From Acanthamoeba lenticulata (lineage: Eukaryota > Discosea > Longamoebia > Acanthamoebidae), in the NCBI GenBank assembly GCA_002179805.1, contig NAVB01002319.1:1-26037 (forward strand): a stretch of DNA of 26,037 nt, in the 5' to 3' direction. Position numbers and translations under genes: made by a program. Every line of letters starts with the position of its first letter. Position 1 is the first letter of the stretch. The notes below the pieces were generated by a model. That model did not search any database, was not told the origin of the DNA, and was given only the letters and a program-made list of their open reading frames with translations. This document shows positions 10,030-19,091 of this stretch, piece after piece.

Positions 10030-11726
10030 ATGTCGTTTGAAGAACGTGAGCGAGAGAACGCGCCCCTAGAAGGTGGTGGTGTGCTGCTCAGCAACTCGGG
10101 GCGACTGGTTTCGGCCTCCGACTTTCAGGCCATCCCCAACGAGATTGCGCTCATTATTTTTGCCTACCTCAACATGAAGGACCTGCTCAGCATAAGCCAG
10201 ACGTGCAGGCACTGGAACACAATTTCCGAGGACGACTTCCTGTGGAAGCCGCTCTACAGGGCGCGCTGGGGCATAACCACTGCACGTCCTCTTCCGTCTT
10301 CTTCATCGTCTTCAACCAGGCGTTCGAGCAGGCGGACACCACGCAAGGCCGCTGAGGCCGACCAAGACCAGAGCGCTGGGTGGCGCTCGTGGAAGAACCG
10401 CTACGTGACACGCCGCAACTGGCTGGCCGGCCGCGTGCTGTGGCAGTCGGCCGTAGCCGTCCACGCTCGAACCGAAGGTGAGGCGCTTAGGTGCGTGGCC
10501 TTTGACCACGAGAAGCTCGTCGCGGGCTCGACCGATGGTGCCGTCTACGTGCGCGCGGTCGAGGACGGCCGGCCCGTGCAGACGCTCCGCGGCCACAACC
10601 AGACCGTGACCTGCCTGCAGCTGGGCGACAAGGACGCCGACGCCCACGTCAACGACGGCCTGCTCGTCACCGGGTCCAAGGACAACACCGTGCGCTTGTG
10701 GCGCGGCCCGCGCGGCGCCCAGGACTGCGTGGCCACGCTGGTCGGCCACCGCGGCCCCATCTCGTGCCTCCAGTTTGTGGGCCACCGCCTGATGACCCGT
10801 TCGTGGGACCTCACCGGCCGCGTGTGGGACATGAACACGGGCCAGGTCATCCACACCGTCCCGTACGTCTCCAGGATGTTCATCATCTTCATCGTCATCG
10901 TCATCGTCCTCGTGGCCGAATGGTGAGCGACTCACCACACGTCGTCGAAATAGCTTGAACTCGGTGTGCTACACGATGCAGATCGAGGGGAACAGGCTCG
11001 TGTGCGGCTATGCCGATCGGTACATCCGGCTGTGGGATCTCCGCACGGGACGGTGCCACCGCCACCTCTACGGCCACTCGGTTCGTGGCCATCATCGTCA
11101 TCATCACCACCTTGTGCGGCGCTACTTGTGCGATGGATGGCTGACGTGAGCGCTCTGGTCGTCGTTGAGCAGAAGGCCGTGAGCGCGTTGCAGTTCAACG
11201 ATACCTTGATCGCGTCGGGCTCCTACGACCGCACCTTGCGCCTGTGGGACATGCGGCAGTTCGAGACCCTTGGCAAATTCAAGCAACATACTGGTGCGCC
11301 TGGAACGAATCTTTATTTATTTTTCGTTTCTATATTTATCTTTTTTAATATCTTTTTTTTTGTATCTCTTTCTCTTTTGGTCCATCGTGTTAACGGCACT
11401 CGAATATGTATGTTTGTTATGGCGACGGCAGAGCGCATCAACGCGCTGCAGCTGCAAGGGCAACGCGTCGTGACGGCCAGCGCCGACCACACGGTAAAAG
11501 TGTGGGGCACCAAGACGAAGCAGTACGCAAGCCCGCTTGTCCTGTTCTTGTTGGAAGGGCGTGGCTGACGATGACCGAACCCACGGCCCACAGATTCCAG
11601 TTCGACCTGAAGGGGCCCCAAAGCGGCGTAAACGACGTGCAGTTCGACGAAAAGAAGGTCGTCTCTGTCGACGATGATGGGTCCCTCCACATGTGGAACT
11701 TTGCTGAGATCCCTACTGCGGTATAA
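10030..11726 (+). CDS. F-box / WD40-repeat protein, likely SCF substrate adaptor
   Basis: Five exons (10030-10862, 10954-11080, 11173-11293, 11432-11522, 11594-11726) join in phase to 434 residues. The ATG at 10030 is the first real one in frame. The F-box (about 34-78: IPNEIALIIFAYLNMKDLL, then CRHWNTISEDDFLWK) should bind Skp1 in an SCF ubiquitin ligase. A Ser/Arg-rich linker follows, then seven WD40 blades closing near the C-terminus, with WD endings such as DNTVRLW, LTGRVWD, DRYIRLWD, DRTLRLWD, DHTVKVW and GSLHMW. The architecture is that of Fbw7/Cdc4/beta-TrCP-like receptors, but the substrate cannot be read from sequence. Introns fall at or near blade junctions. Orthology within the family is not resolved. 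Confidence 0.93.
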
Positions 11727-11854
11727 GCCCCACAGCCTCAGCTTGGCCACGCCACCTTCAACCAGTCGGGAAAAATAATTACAATCAAAAAAGATAAAGA
11801 AATGTTTTTATCACCAGACCAGGACCTGGTGCCCCTGCTTGGGAAGCAAGTACT

Positions 11855-13036
11855 ATGCGTGGGTGGCGTAGTTTCACGCTTGGTGGGCACATTGGCAAGT
11901 ACACGCCGCTGCGCGCAGCACCCACCGCAGCACCACCGCGGTGGTCGCCTGTGCCAGCTGCGGATCTGGTGAATTGTTGCCGCCCCCTGCTCACCAGAAG
12001 TGCCAACAGTTCCTCCACTCCACTTGGGCGTGCTCTCTTTTGCTTGCAATCGACGCATACATTCACCTTGCGGTCACCCATTTCCGCTCAATCTCGCCTC
12101 TACTCAAACAGCAACGACAGCAGCGAATCTTTATCAGGCTTTGCGGCGTGGGTGAGGGAGCACTACGAGGGCGACGTGAAGGACGGGCGGCCTCATGGCA
12201 AGGGTCACGTGCGGCTGCCAGACGGCACCACCATCGACGGCGAGTGGCACGAGGGCGAGCTCGTACGGGGCAAGCAACTCAACATGGAAGAAGGCGGGGG
12301 CATGCTCTACGAGGGCGAGTACAAAGATGGCCTTTTTCATGGACACGGCCGCGGCTGCAACGCCGAGCACGTCTACGTGGGCGAGTGGTTCGAGGGCATG
12401 CCTCACGGTCGCGGCCGCTTCGTGTCTGTCGTCGACGGCCGCACCTACGAGGGCGACGTGCACCAAGGCAAACCTCACGGCCATGGCCGTGAGACCGACA
12501 AAGAGAAGCAAACCACCTACGATGGTTCGACCCCCTTTTTGCTGCAGGTTTGGAGGCGCCGACTCATAGATGACGATGGCGGGGCGCATGGCACAGGACA
12601 ATTCAAGGACGGGATGAAGCATGGAGTGGGCGTGATGGAGGGCCCCTACCACCGCTACGAGGGCGAGTGGGTGAACGACCGCGTAGAAGGACGCGGCAAG
12701 ATGCGGTGGAAGACCGCGCACAAGCCAGAAAGCAATGAGGAGCAGTACGAGGGCGAGTGGCGCGCCGGGCTGCAGCACGGCGAGGGCACATTGACCGTGT
12801 TTCATCGTGGCGGGCGACGCAAGTCCATTCACGTGGGCACGTGGCGCCAAGGCTTGAAGCACGGCCCAGGCCAAGAGACCACGCCCAAGGGCGTCCTCTT
12901 GCGCAAAGGAACGTGGTGTAACGGTGTGTTTATGGCGGAAACCGAGGCAGCCGACAGCGACAAGACTGCAAAGCCTCGACCACGAGGACGAAGCAAGGCC
13001 GCCAAGGCCACCCCCAAGCCAGATAGCTTGCCGTAA
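11855..13036 (+). CDS. MORN-repeat protein with possible mitochondrial presequence
   Basis: This is a continuous 393-codon frame from ATG 11855. The first ~90 residues are rich in Arg, Ser and Ala with almost no acidic residues, and end in QSRLYSNSN, which resembles a mitochondrial targeting peptide and cleavage site. The rest is about nine MORN units (YEGDVKDGRPHGKG, YEGEYKDGLFHGHG, YVGEWFEGMPHGRG, YEGDVHQGKPHGHG, YEGEWVNDRVEGRG, YEGEWRAGLQHGEG, HVGTWRQGLKHGPG), followed by a basic tail. MORN repeats bind membranes or act as protein scaffolds. One unit is interrupted at 12524-12570, where GTTCGA...CATAG could be a 45-nt in-frame intron (12525-12569). The encoded STPFLLQVWRRRLI does not fit a MORN. 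A divergent use as a lipid kinase or histone methyltransferase is excluded by the lack of another domain. Confidence 0.85.
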   Translation: MRGWRSFTLGGHIGKYTPLRAAPTAAPPRWSPVPAADLVNCCRPLLTRSANSSSTPLGRALFCLQSTHTFTLRSPISAQSRLYSNSNDSSESLSGFAAWVREHYEGDVKDGRPHGKGHVRLPDGTTIDGEWHEGELVRGKQLNMEEGGGMLYEGEYKDGLFHGHGRGCNAEHVYVGEWFEGMPHGRGRFVSVVDGRTYEGDVHQGKPHGHGRETDKEKQTTYDGSTPFLLQVWRRRLIDDDGGAHGTGQFKDGMKHGVGVMEGPYHRYEGEWVNDRVEGRGKMRWKTAHKPESNEEQYEGEWRAGLQHGEGTLTVFHRGGRRKSIHVGTWRQGLKHGPGQETTPKGVLLRKGTWCNGVFMAETEAADSDKTAKPRPRGRSKAAKATPKPDSLP

Positions 13037-13249
13037 CGGTCAAGAACACATTTTCTAAATTTTCACACTTTCTTCACGTTCTTTCGAATTTCGACTGCCA
13101 CCACGAGGAGAATAGCCTCCTTAAAGCACCTTCTCGGAATTTTGTGCGTTCTTCTTGTGGCCTGATCTGTGCGATTGAGATAATTGGTGAGCAGCGAGAT
13201 CTCAGCCCTGCCCTCAAGATTTTGATCTGAGTAGGAAAGGAAGAGCAAA

Positions 13250-15287
13250 ATGAGAGGAACAAAGACCGTTGCCAACGTGACCGCCACCAAATCACTCCTG
13301 CACCATCAGGGGGCATCGTCATCCCTCCGGGCCTCACTCAAGGGCTGTTCATCTTCTTCTTTCCTCTTCGCCCACTCTTCTCCGTGCTCTTCTCATGGTC
13401 GCTGCGGTATCCGCAACCACTCGAGCGTCTCCTTCACCGCAGGTACCTTACGTCCTTACGCCGGCTCCGGTTCTGTCGATGCTCATTCATTCTCACCTTT
13501 ACTGCAATTTTCCCTCTGCTACAGGGAACAAGAATGTCACTTCCACGCCCCTTTCGTTCATCGTTGGTTGGAAGCAGGCCTCGATGCGCCAATTCCATGC
13601 CACTGCTTGTGCGTTCATCTGTTCTGCCCGCAGTTTTGGTTGATGATTTGTCCTGGCATCGACGGGCCCTGTTCTTATGCGTTTTATGTTGATGGACAGC
13701 GACCCGCAAGGAGGAGGATCTCTACGAGACCCTCGGGGTGTCGCGCACGGCCTCCGCGGACGAGATCAAGAGGCAATACTACAAACTGGCCATGCAGTAC
13801 CATCCCGACAGGAACAAGGGAGACAAGCAGGCTGAGGAGAAGCTCCAAAAGATCAACGCTGCCTACTCGGTGCCGTTTTGCTGCTGCCGCACACGCGCTT
13901 TGTTCTTCTTCTTCTTCTTCTCGTCCTCCTAACATGTCCTGCCAACAAACCCAACCAACGAACAACAGGTGTTGAAGGACGAGGACAAGAGGCGGCAGTA
14001 CGACCAGTTCGGCTCGGCCGCGTTCGACGGCTCTGGCGGCGGAGGCTTTGAAGGGTTTGACCCCAACGACATCCCCGTCGACATGCGCGACATCTTTGAG
14101 GGCATCTTCTCTGGCTTTGGCGGCCCCGGCCGAGTGCGCTTCCCCTTCCTCCTCCTTCCTCTTCATCTTCCTCTTCACCTGCACTTCCTGCTCACCCGCG
14201 GCACGCGTTCTGCAGAAGTCCAAGACCAAGGGCGACGACGTGGAAGTGCCGCTGCGGATCACCTTCCACGACGCCGTCAGCGGCTGCGACAAGGAGATCT
14301 CCTACATGGGCAAGCTGCCCTGCCCGACCTGCCACGGCTCTGGCGCCGCGCCCGGCTCCAAGGCCAAGAAGTGCACCCGGTGCAATGGCCAGGGCATCGT
14401 ACGATTAATCATCTGCTGCCACTTCATCGTCGTGAGGATGATGATGATGATGATGAATCTCACCGGCGTGGTGGTTTGTTTTTTATAGGAGCAAATCGCG
14501 CACGGCTTCATCCCGATCGCGACGCAGTGCCGACAGTGCGGCGGTGAGGGCACCATCATCTCGGACCCGTGCGGCACGTGCAAGGGCCAGGGCGTCATCA
14601 CGGGCAACCGAAAAATCCAGGTCAAGATCCCGGCCGGCGTGGACGACGGCGCCAACATCCGCCTCGTGGGCCAGGGTGACGCTGGCATGCGCGGCGGCAA
14701 GCCCGGCAACCTCTTCCTCCGCGTTCACGTACGTTTACACCTTTTTCATTTATTTTTTATATTTCAAAAATATTTCAAAAAATCATAATTTTTTAACAAT
14801 AAAATCTGTTGGATAATACAGGTGACGCCGGACAAGGTGTTCAAGCGTGATGGCATCAACGTGCACACGGACGTGCCCGTGAGCCTGTCGCAGGCCGTGC
14901 TCGGCGGCACCGTCAAGGTGCCCACCCTGGCCGGCACCGAGGTCGAGATACGAGTGCCGCCTGGCACGCAGCCCGAGGAGAAGCGCGTGCTCAGGAACCA
15001 GGGCGTGCCGGTCGTGGGTCAGCCCACCACCAAGGGCCACCACTACATCCACTTCAAGGTGGAGATCCCCACGTACGTCTTCCCCATTCTTCTTCTTGCT
15101 CCTCTACCTCCACGTCAACGTCGTTGTACTCACGAACCTTAAAATATATTGTTAAAAAACAATATAAATAAATTAATAAAACAGGAAGCTGACGCCGAAG
15201 CAGAAGGAGCTGATGGAGGAGTGGAAGAAGGAGGAAGAGCAGAGCGGAGGTATTGCCGACAAGCTGAAGAGCTACTTCAAGTCGTAA
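13250..15287 (+). CDS. mitochondrial DnaJ (Hsp40), Mdj1/DNAJA3 type
   Basis: Eight exons (13250-13442, 13525-13608, 13700-13869, 13969-14133, 14216-14398, 14489-14728, 14822-15072, 15185-15287) join in phase to 462 residues. It is a co-chaperone that stimulates mitochondrial Hsp70. The first ~92 residues are basic and Ser-rich with few acids and contain RQFHATAS, a plausible presequence. The J domain (about 97-165) has HPD at 127-129. A Gly/Phe segment follows, then four zinc CxxCxGxG motifs (CPTCHGSG 240, CTRCNGQG 257, CRQCGGEG 279, CGTCKGQG 293) and the C-terminal substrate domains ([25 protein letters not shown]). This type I layout plus the presequence points to Mdj1/Tid1. Polyadenylation signals lie ~120 bp downstream. 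Confidence 0.94.
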
Positions 15288-15406
15288 ACGTGGGCCACCC
15301 CAGTTTGTCTCTTTCCTGTTTGTTTTTTCATTTTATTTATATAAAAGATTACAAAAATCAGACACTGTTGACGAGTTTTCGCCTTTCTCCCCAACCACAA
15401 TCCGCC

Positions 15407-15431
15407 AATAAAATCAAATACAAGAAATAAA
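15407..15431 (+). terminator. polyadenylation signals of the DnaJ gene
   Basis: Two AATAAA hexamers (15407-15412 and 15426-15431) lie 120-144 bp past the DnaJ stop, in an A-rich stretch. The 288-bp gap between the convergent genes holds nothing else visible. Confidence 0.65.
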
Positions 15432-15473
15432 ATACAAAAAAAAACTCTGGCGAACCATTGAGTGGAAGTGTGC

Positions 15474-15479
15474 TTTATT
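15474..15479 (-). terminator. polyadenylation signal of the 157-aa gene
   Basis: AATAAA on the minus strand lies about 97 bp after the TAG at 15576. It sits about 40 bp from the opposing signals of the convergent DnaJ gene. Confidence 0.6.
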
Positions 15480-15575
15480 GGAGGCAAACTCAACAGCTGA
15501 CGCAACGCCAAGCCAACTGCTTGGGGGCACAGCTGTGCGAGGTGTGCCGCAGAATGTGTGCTCAGAGGAGACGTT

Positions 15576-16049
15576 CTACACGCTCGCCTGGGCACCGGTG
15601 CCGAGGACCTGGCCTGTGCCTTTGCCCTTGCGTGATCGGGCGCCCTCCTCGAGCTTGGACGAGGTCGGGAAGAGAGGGTTGGGGTGCTCCTTCGGCACGT
15701 TCAAGCCCTCAGGCTGGATGGCCATGCCCTCGTGGTAATGGGCCTTGCCCATGAGGTCGTTGTACTTCTTGGCATTGAGACCCTCTTCATGGCCGTAGTG
15801 CTTGTTCCTCCACTTCTCGGCCTCCTCGCGGTAGTACTTGGCCCGCTCGAGGTGCATCTCAGGCTTCATGATGTCCGGGAACTGGATCTTCTCGGGCAGC
15901 GTCTCGTGGGGCTTCGGCGGCACCGACTGGGCGAGGATGGGCTTCCCGGCGGGCGGCTTCACCGTCTTCAGCTGGCTCGCGTCGTCTGCGGCAGTTAGGT
16001 GCAAGTTGCCCTTGAGTCCAGTCTCAAGCTCCTTACCGTGGTGCGACAT
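15576..16049 (-). CDS. hydrophilic 157-aa protein, function unknown
   Basis: This is a single exon of 157 residues from ATG 16049 (MSHHGKELETG); six further upstream bases are open but begin with TTG. It is highly charged, rich in Lys, Glu, His and Pro, and has no signal peptide, membrane segment or Cys. Recognisable pieces are a Pro-rich stretch (PPAGKPILAQSVPPKPHETL), a probable helix (PEMHLERAKYYREEAEKWRN), HYGHEEGLNAKKYNDLMGKA and the end HPNPLFPTSSKLEEGARSRK. I do not recognise the family. The intronless structure, near TATA-like element, AC-rich leader and clear poly(A) signal resemble a strongly expressed gene. Its composition is reminiscent of small stress or desiccation proteins, but that is only an impression. 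Confidence 0.78.
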   Translation of the reverse strand: MSHHGKELETGLKGNLHLTAADDASQLKTVKPPAGKPILAQSVPPKPHETLPEKIQFPDIMKPEMHLERAKYYREEAEKWRNKHYGHEEGLNAKKYNDLMGKAHYHEGMAIQPEGLNVPKEHPNPLFPTSSKLEEGARSRKGKGTGQVLGTGAQASV

Positions 16050-16120
16050 GTTCAATGAGGGGGATGGGTTGACGTTGATGTTGTTGTGTGTTTGTTTGTG
16101 GTTTGGAGTGAGACCAAAGC

Positions 16121-16130
16121 GTATTTAAAG
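16121..16130 (-). promoter_or_regulatory. TATA-like element of the 157-aa gene
   Basis: CTTTAAATAC on the minus strand lies 72 bp upstream of the ATG. An AC-rich leader (CAAACCACAAACAAACACAC) separates them, which leaves room for a start site ~30 bp downstream. Confidence 0.6.
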
Positions 16131-16793
16131 AAGAGCCCCAGGTGCGGCCACAAGAGACATAGCAGGCGTGCTGGCGGCAGCAGGAGGTGAAGGGAGACGA
16201 AAGCGAACGAAATCTGGTCTGAAGGCTTGGTAGCCGCCGGTGACATATTCATGTGCCACGCGGCTTCACCAGCGTCCACATGTGTAACCCGCCCCGACTC
16301 GAAAAAGCATCAGCGCTTGTTTTATGGAGCGTGGAGTTGTCCTGCGGTCCAAACGGTGCTGCTTTCTGTTTGGTTGATTTTAGTTTGAGTTGGTTTTTCT
16401 TTTTGCTTCAGTTGTGGTGCCTTCATGTACTTGCACACGAACATGGTGGCAAAAGAGAAGGAGGGCCTCCACTCGAGCCTTAGGACGCCCATATTGGGGT
16501 AGACTTACGCCTTAACAATCGCCACGCGGGAGAGATCTAACGCATCAAGCCAAAGAACTTTACTACTGTGACAAAAGGGGGTACGACAATGAGGCGAACA
16601 GGCCTCACGACGAACAACTAACGTGGCGGCCACGAGGAGTGGCGCAAACTATGTGCAGCGTCAAGTGCTCGGGCTGACGCACAAGAGGTTTCGTGGTGAT
16701 GGGGAGTGGCATTTCGTCGATATGCGGGCGAGTCGTTGGAGGAAGGATAGGGAAGCAGCAACTTGTGGGGCAGAGCGTTGGAGATCCAGCACT
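16131..16793. other. intergenic region without recognised feature
   Basis: The stretch holds the upstream promoter area of the 157-aa gene and the 3' flank of the HMGB gene. Short frames here are neither long nor family-like. No RNA gene or repeat was seen. Confidence 0.5.
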
Positions 16794-17585
16794 CTAGTCC
16801 GAGTCGTCAGAATCAGAGTCAGAAGAATCCGACGAGTTGGAGCTGCTGTCTGAAGAGTCAGAGCTGTCCGAATCAGAGTCCGATTCCTTCTTGGCTTGAT
16901 AGTTCTTCATTTCATTCGCATATCGCTCCTTGTCCGCGGCGGCGAGTTCCTCGAATTCCTGTTTCAAAATCAAAATTGCGATTGTGATGAGTTGATCCGC
17001 GCGAGTGAAGCGGCCGAAAGTGGTTGTGGCCTTCAGGTACCTTTCGCTCCTCGGGGCCGAGCTTTGCCCACTGTTCGCCGATAATCTTACCAAGCTGACC
17101 AAACGTGGCAGTTGGGTTCTCCTCCTTGATTGTTGGCCGCATCTTCTTGCTGAAGTGGAAGAAAGCGGAGCAGGGCTTCTTGGGCGCGTTAGGATCCTTC
17201 TTCCTCTTCTTCTTCGAAGGCCTCTCCTCTTCGTCGCTGCTTTCAGGGTGGTCCTCTTTGTAGGAGGCCATCTCCTTCTGGTAGCGAATCTTGTCCTTGG
17301 CCGCGAGCTCGTTGTACTTCTGCACGAGACATGGGTGTAGGGTCACTGGACCAGTAAGTGATTTGATTCGAATTTGTGAGTCAATGGGCAAAGCTTGCCT
17401 GTACGTACCCTCTTATCCCCTTCTGGCAGCGCAGCCCAAGCTTCACCAAGCAGTTTGCCGACTTGACCGAAGCCAACGTCGGGATTATCAGTCTTAATCT
17501 GAGTTCGCTTCTCCTGCGAGAAGAGCATGTAGGCAGTCATTGCCCGCTTGGGAGCGGCAGGATCCTTCCTCTTCCTTCTGGGCAT
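16794..17585 (-). CDS. HMGB-type chromatin protein with two HMG boxes
   Basis: Three exons (17585-17409, 17319-17041, 16958-16794) join in phase to 206 residues, start MPRRKRKDPAAPKRAMTAY. Box A spans about 7-81 and box B about 99-176 (KKDPNAPKKPCSAFFHFSKK, GEQWAKLGPEERK, EFEELAAADKERYANEM). A basic, nuclear-localisation-like linker (RPSKKKRKKD) joins them, and a Ser/Asp tail (177-206) is a likely CK2 substrate. HMGB proteins bend DNA and loosen nucleosomes. Box sequence, NHP6-like start and acidic tail match animal/plant HMGB; there is no SSRP1 core, so it is not full-length FACT. Each box is cut by an intron at the same place. A leader intron is likely (17614-17704). Confidence 0.94.
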
Positions 17586-17613
17586 GTTGTAAGGAGTTGT
17601 GAAGATGCGTTGG

Positions 17614-17704
17614 CTGAGTGATGGAAATTGAAAAGATTAGAAATTTTCCTGCAATGGAAAACCAAACCCGCTCTGTTGGGCAACAACAAGATGAAACACT
17701 TACC
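17614..17704 (-). other. probable 5'UTR intron of the HMGB gene
   Basis: On the minus strand CACAAG is followed by GTAAGT at 17704, and a T-rich run ends in CACTCAG at 17614, 28 nt before the ATG. The size is 91 nt. The donor is the canonical GTAAGT, rare among the coding introns here. Confidence 0.55.
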
Positions 17705-18052
17705 TTGTGACTTTGGTGAGTTGTGCTCCTGTGGCGCTTGTCTGCAGTCGAGAAGAACTGAATCTGATTTGCGTGGCCTAACGGCTGCGTAGTACCGGTC
17801 CGTTCGGGTGTACGTTACGCCGCGCGGTACTTTCCCCGTTGGCTGGCCCTGTGCGCCAAGCGGGGCGACCCACGCGAGCTGGCGCCGCCAGCTTTTCTGT
17901 CCCCTGCCTGCCAACTGCGCCCAATGGGTGGTGCCCCTGTACCCAGCGCGGTGTGACGGAACGCGGCACGCACGACGTCCCGCGGAGAGCAAGAAAAAAA
18001 AGGGGTGGATGAACAACGAGAGGAGGAGGGGAGAAAGGAGGTCGATTGCACT
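17705..18052. other. HMGB promoter side and prohibitin 3' flank
   Basis: These ~350 bp are GC-rich between 17800 and 17960. An open minus-strand frame here is Arg/Gly/Pro-rich, overlaps the HMGB first exon and looks like a compositional shadow. No RNA gene or repeat was seen. Confidence 0.45.
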
Positions 18053-18886
18053 TTACTGCTTGGGGAGGCTCATGAGAACATTGGTGTTGGAGGGGAGGTA
18101 GACCACGTTCCTCGAGCGGCTGAGCTCTTCGGCGATGTCGCGCGAAGCCTCAATGCGCCTGAGGGCAATGTAGCCAGGACCGCTCATGGCCTTGGAGATG
18201 AGAGCCGCAGCCTCGGCCTCGCCTTCGGCGACGATGATCTTGGCAAGCTTCTCCTGCTCGTTCTTGGCCACGACGAATTTGGCCTGCTCGGCGAGCTGCT
18301 GCGCGACTTGCTTGTGCTCAATGGCGCGCACGTACTCGGGGGAGAAGGTAAGGTGCGTGATCGACACATCCTCGAGCTTGAGGCCGAAGGTGCCGGCGCG
18401 CTTCACAAGCCTCTGCCGGATTTGGTTCGAAATCGTCTCTCTCCTCGAAATGAGCTCAGTAGCATCGTACTGCGCCACAACGGCCTTGAGCACTTCGTTA
18501 CCGACTGAGTTGAACACGTTGGCGCTGTAGTCCACGCCGAGCCTCTGGTAGATGTAGGGAAGCTTCTTCTTGTCCGGCCGGTAGAGCACCCTGAGGGTGA
18601 TGTTCACGCGCTGCAGATCCTTGCTGCCAGTCTCGGTCTTAATGTTGAAGGGCGTAATGCGGGTATCGTAGATGATGGGGAACTGCAGGAACGGGATGAG
18701 GAAGTGGGTGCCCGGCTTGACGATGAAATCCCGAGTACCATTCCTCAACCTATCGAAAATGATGGCCCGCTCACCACCGTCGACAGTGTACAAGGATTCG
18801 CTCACGGCATAGCCCAACGCAGTGACGCCCACAGCGCCAACGGCCAGCTTGTTAAAGACGGGCATAAAAGATTGCAGCCGCTGCAT
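18053..18886 (-). CDS. PHB1: prohibitin 1 (PHB1), mitochondrial inner membrane
   Basis: This is a single exon of 277 residues from ATG 18886 (MQRLQSFMPVFNKLAVGAVG); upstream codons in frame begin only with TTG. Length and sequence match prohibitin 1. PHB1 and PHB2 form ring complexes in the inner membrane that scaffold proteases, respiratory assembly and cardiolipin. Visible are an N-terminal hydrophobic anchor (about 12-28), the PHB/SPFH domain (VDGGERAIIFDRLRNG, GTHFLIPFLQFPIIYDTR, DLQRVNITLRVLYRP), LISRRETISNQIRQRL, LEDVSITHLTFSPEY and the coiled coil (KQVAQQLAEQAKFVV, EGEAEAAALIS). The C-terminus ends in NVVYLPSNTNVLMSLP, typical of PHB1 rather than PHB2. No PHB2 partner lies in the window. 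The gene lacks introns, unlike most neighbours. Confidence 0.96.
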   Translation of the reverse strand: MQRLQSFMPVFNKLAVGAVGVTALGYAVSESLYTVDGGERAIIFDRLRNGTRDFIVKPGTHFLIPFLQFPIIYDTRITPFNIKTETGSKDLQRVNITLRVLYRPDKKKLPYIYQRLGVDYSANVFNSVGNEVLKAVVAQYDATELISRRETISNQIRQRLVKRAGTFGLKLEDVSITHLTFSPEYVRAIEHKQVAQQLAEQAKFVVAKNEQEKLAKIIVAEGEAEAAALISKAMSGPGYIALRRIEASRDIAEELSRSRNVVYLPSNTNVLMSLPKQ

Positions 18887-19091
18887 CTTGTTCAATTGGG
18901 GCTGTGTCGTAATGGCGTGCAGTAATCAGGCCGGGCAAGCGCTTCCCTGCTTTTCTTGGTATTCCCGCGTGCTGTCCCCCTTTCTCATCTCTTTTCTCTT
19001 CGCTGTTTTCCGTGTTTTTTTATTGTCAGCTTTTTCCCGCCAAAAGCGGCTGAGCCACAAGCACCAAGATTCCGAATTGAGCCGCTGAAAG
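18887..19091. promoter_or_regulatory. shared divergent promoter, prohibitin / Nup93
   Basis: Only 205 bp separate the two divergent ATGs, so both promoters must overlap. The middle is T- and C-rich (18950-19030) and no TATA element is clear. Co-regulation is possible but not shown. Confidence 0.5.

Noticed and set aside
12134..12874. 246-codon antisense frame opposite the MORN gene
   Set aside because: It is a compositional shadow; the MORN frame explains the region fully.
18887..18895. Three-residue N-terminal extension of prohibitin
   Set aside because: It begins with TTG; ATG 18886 gives the usual prohibitin start.
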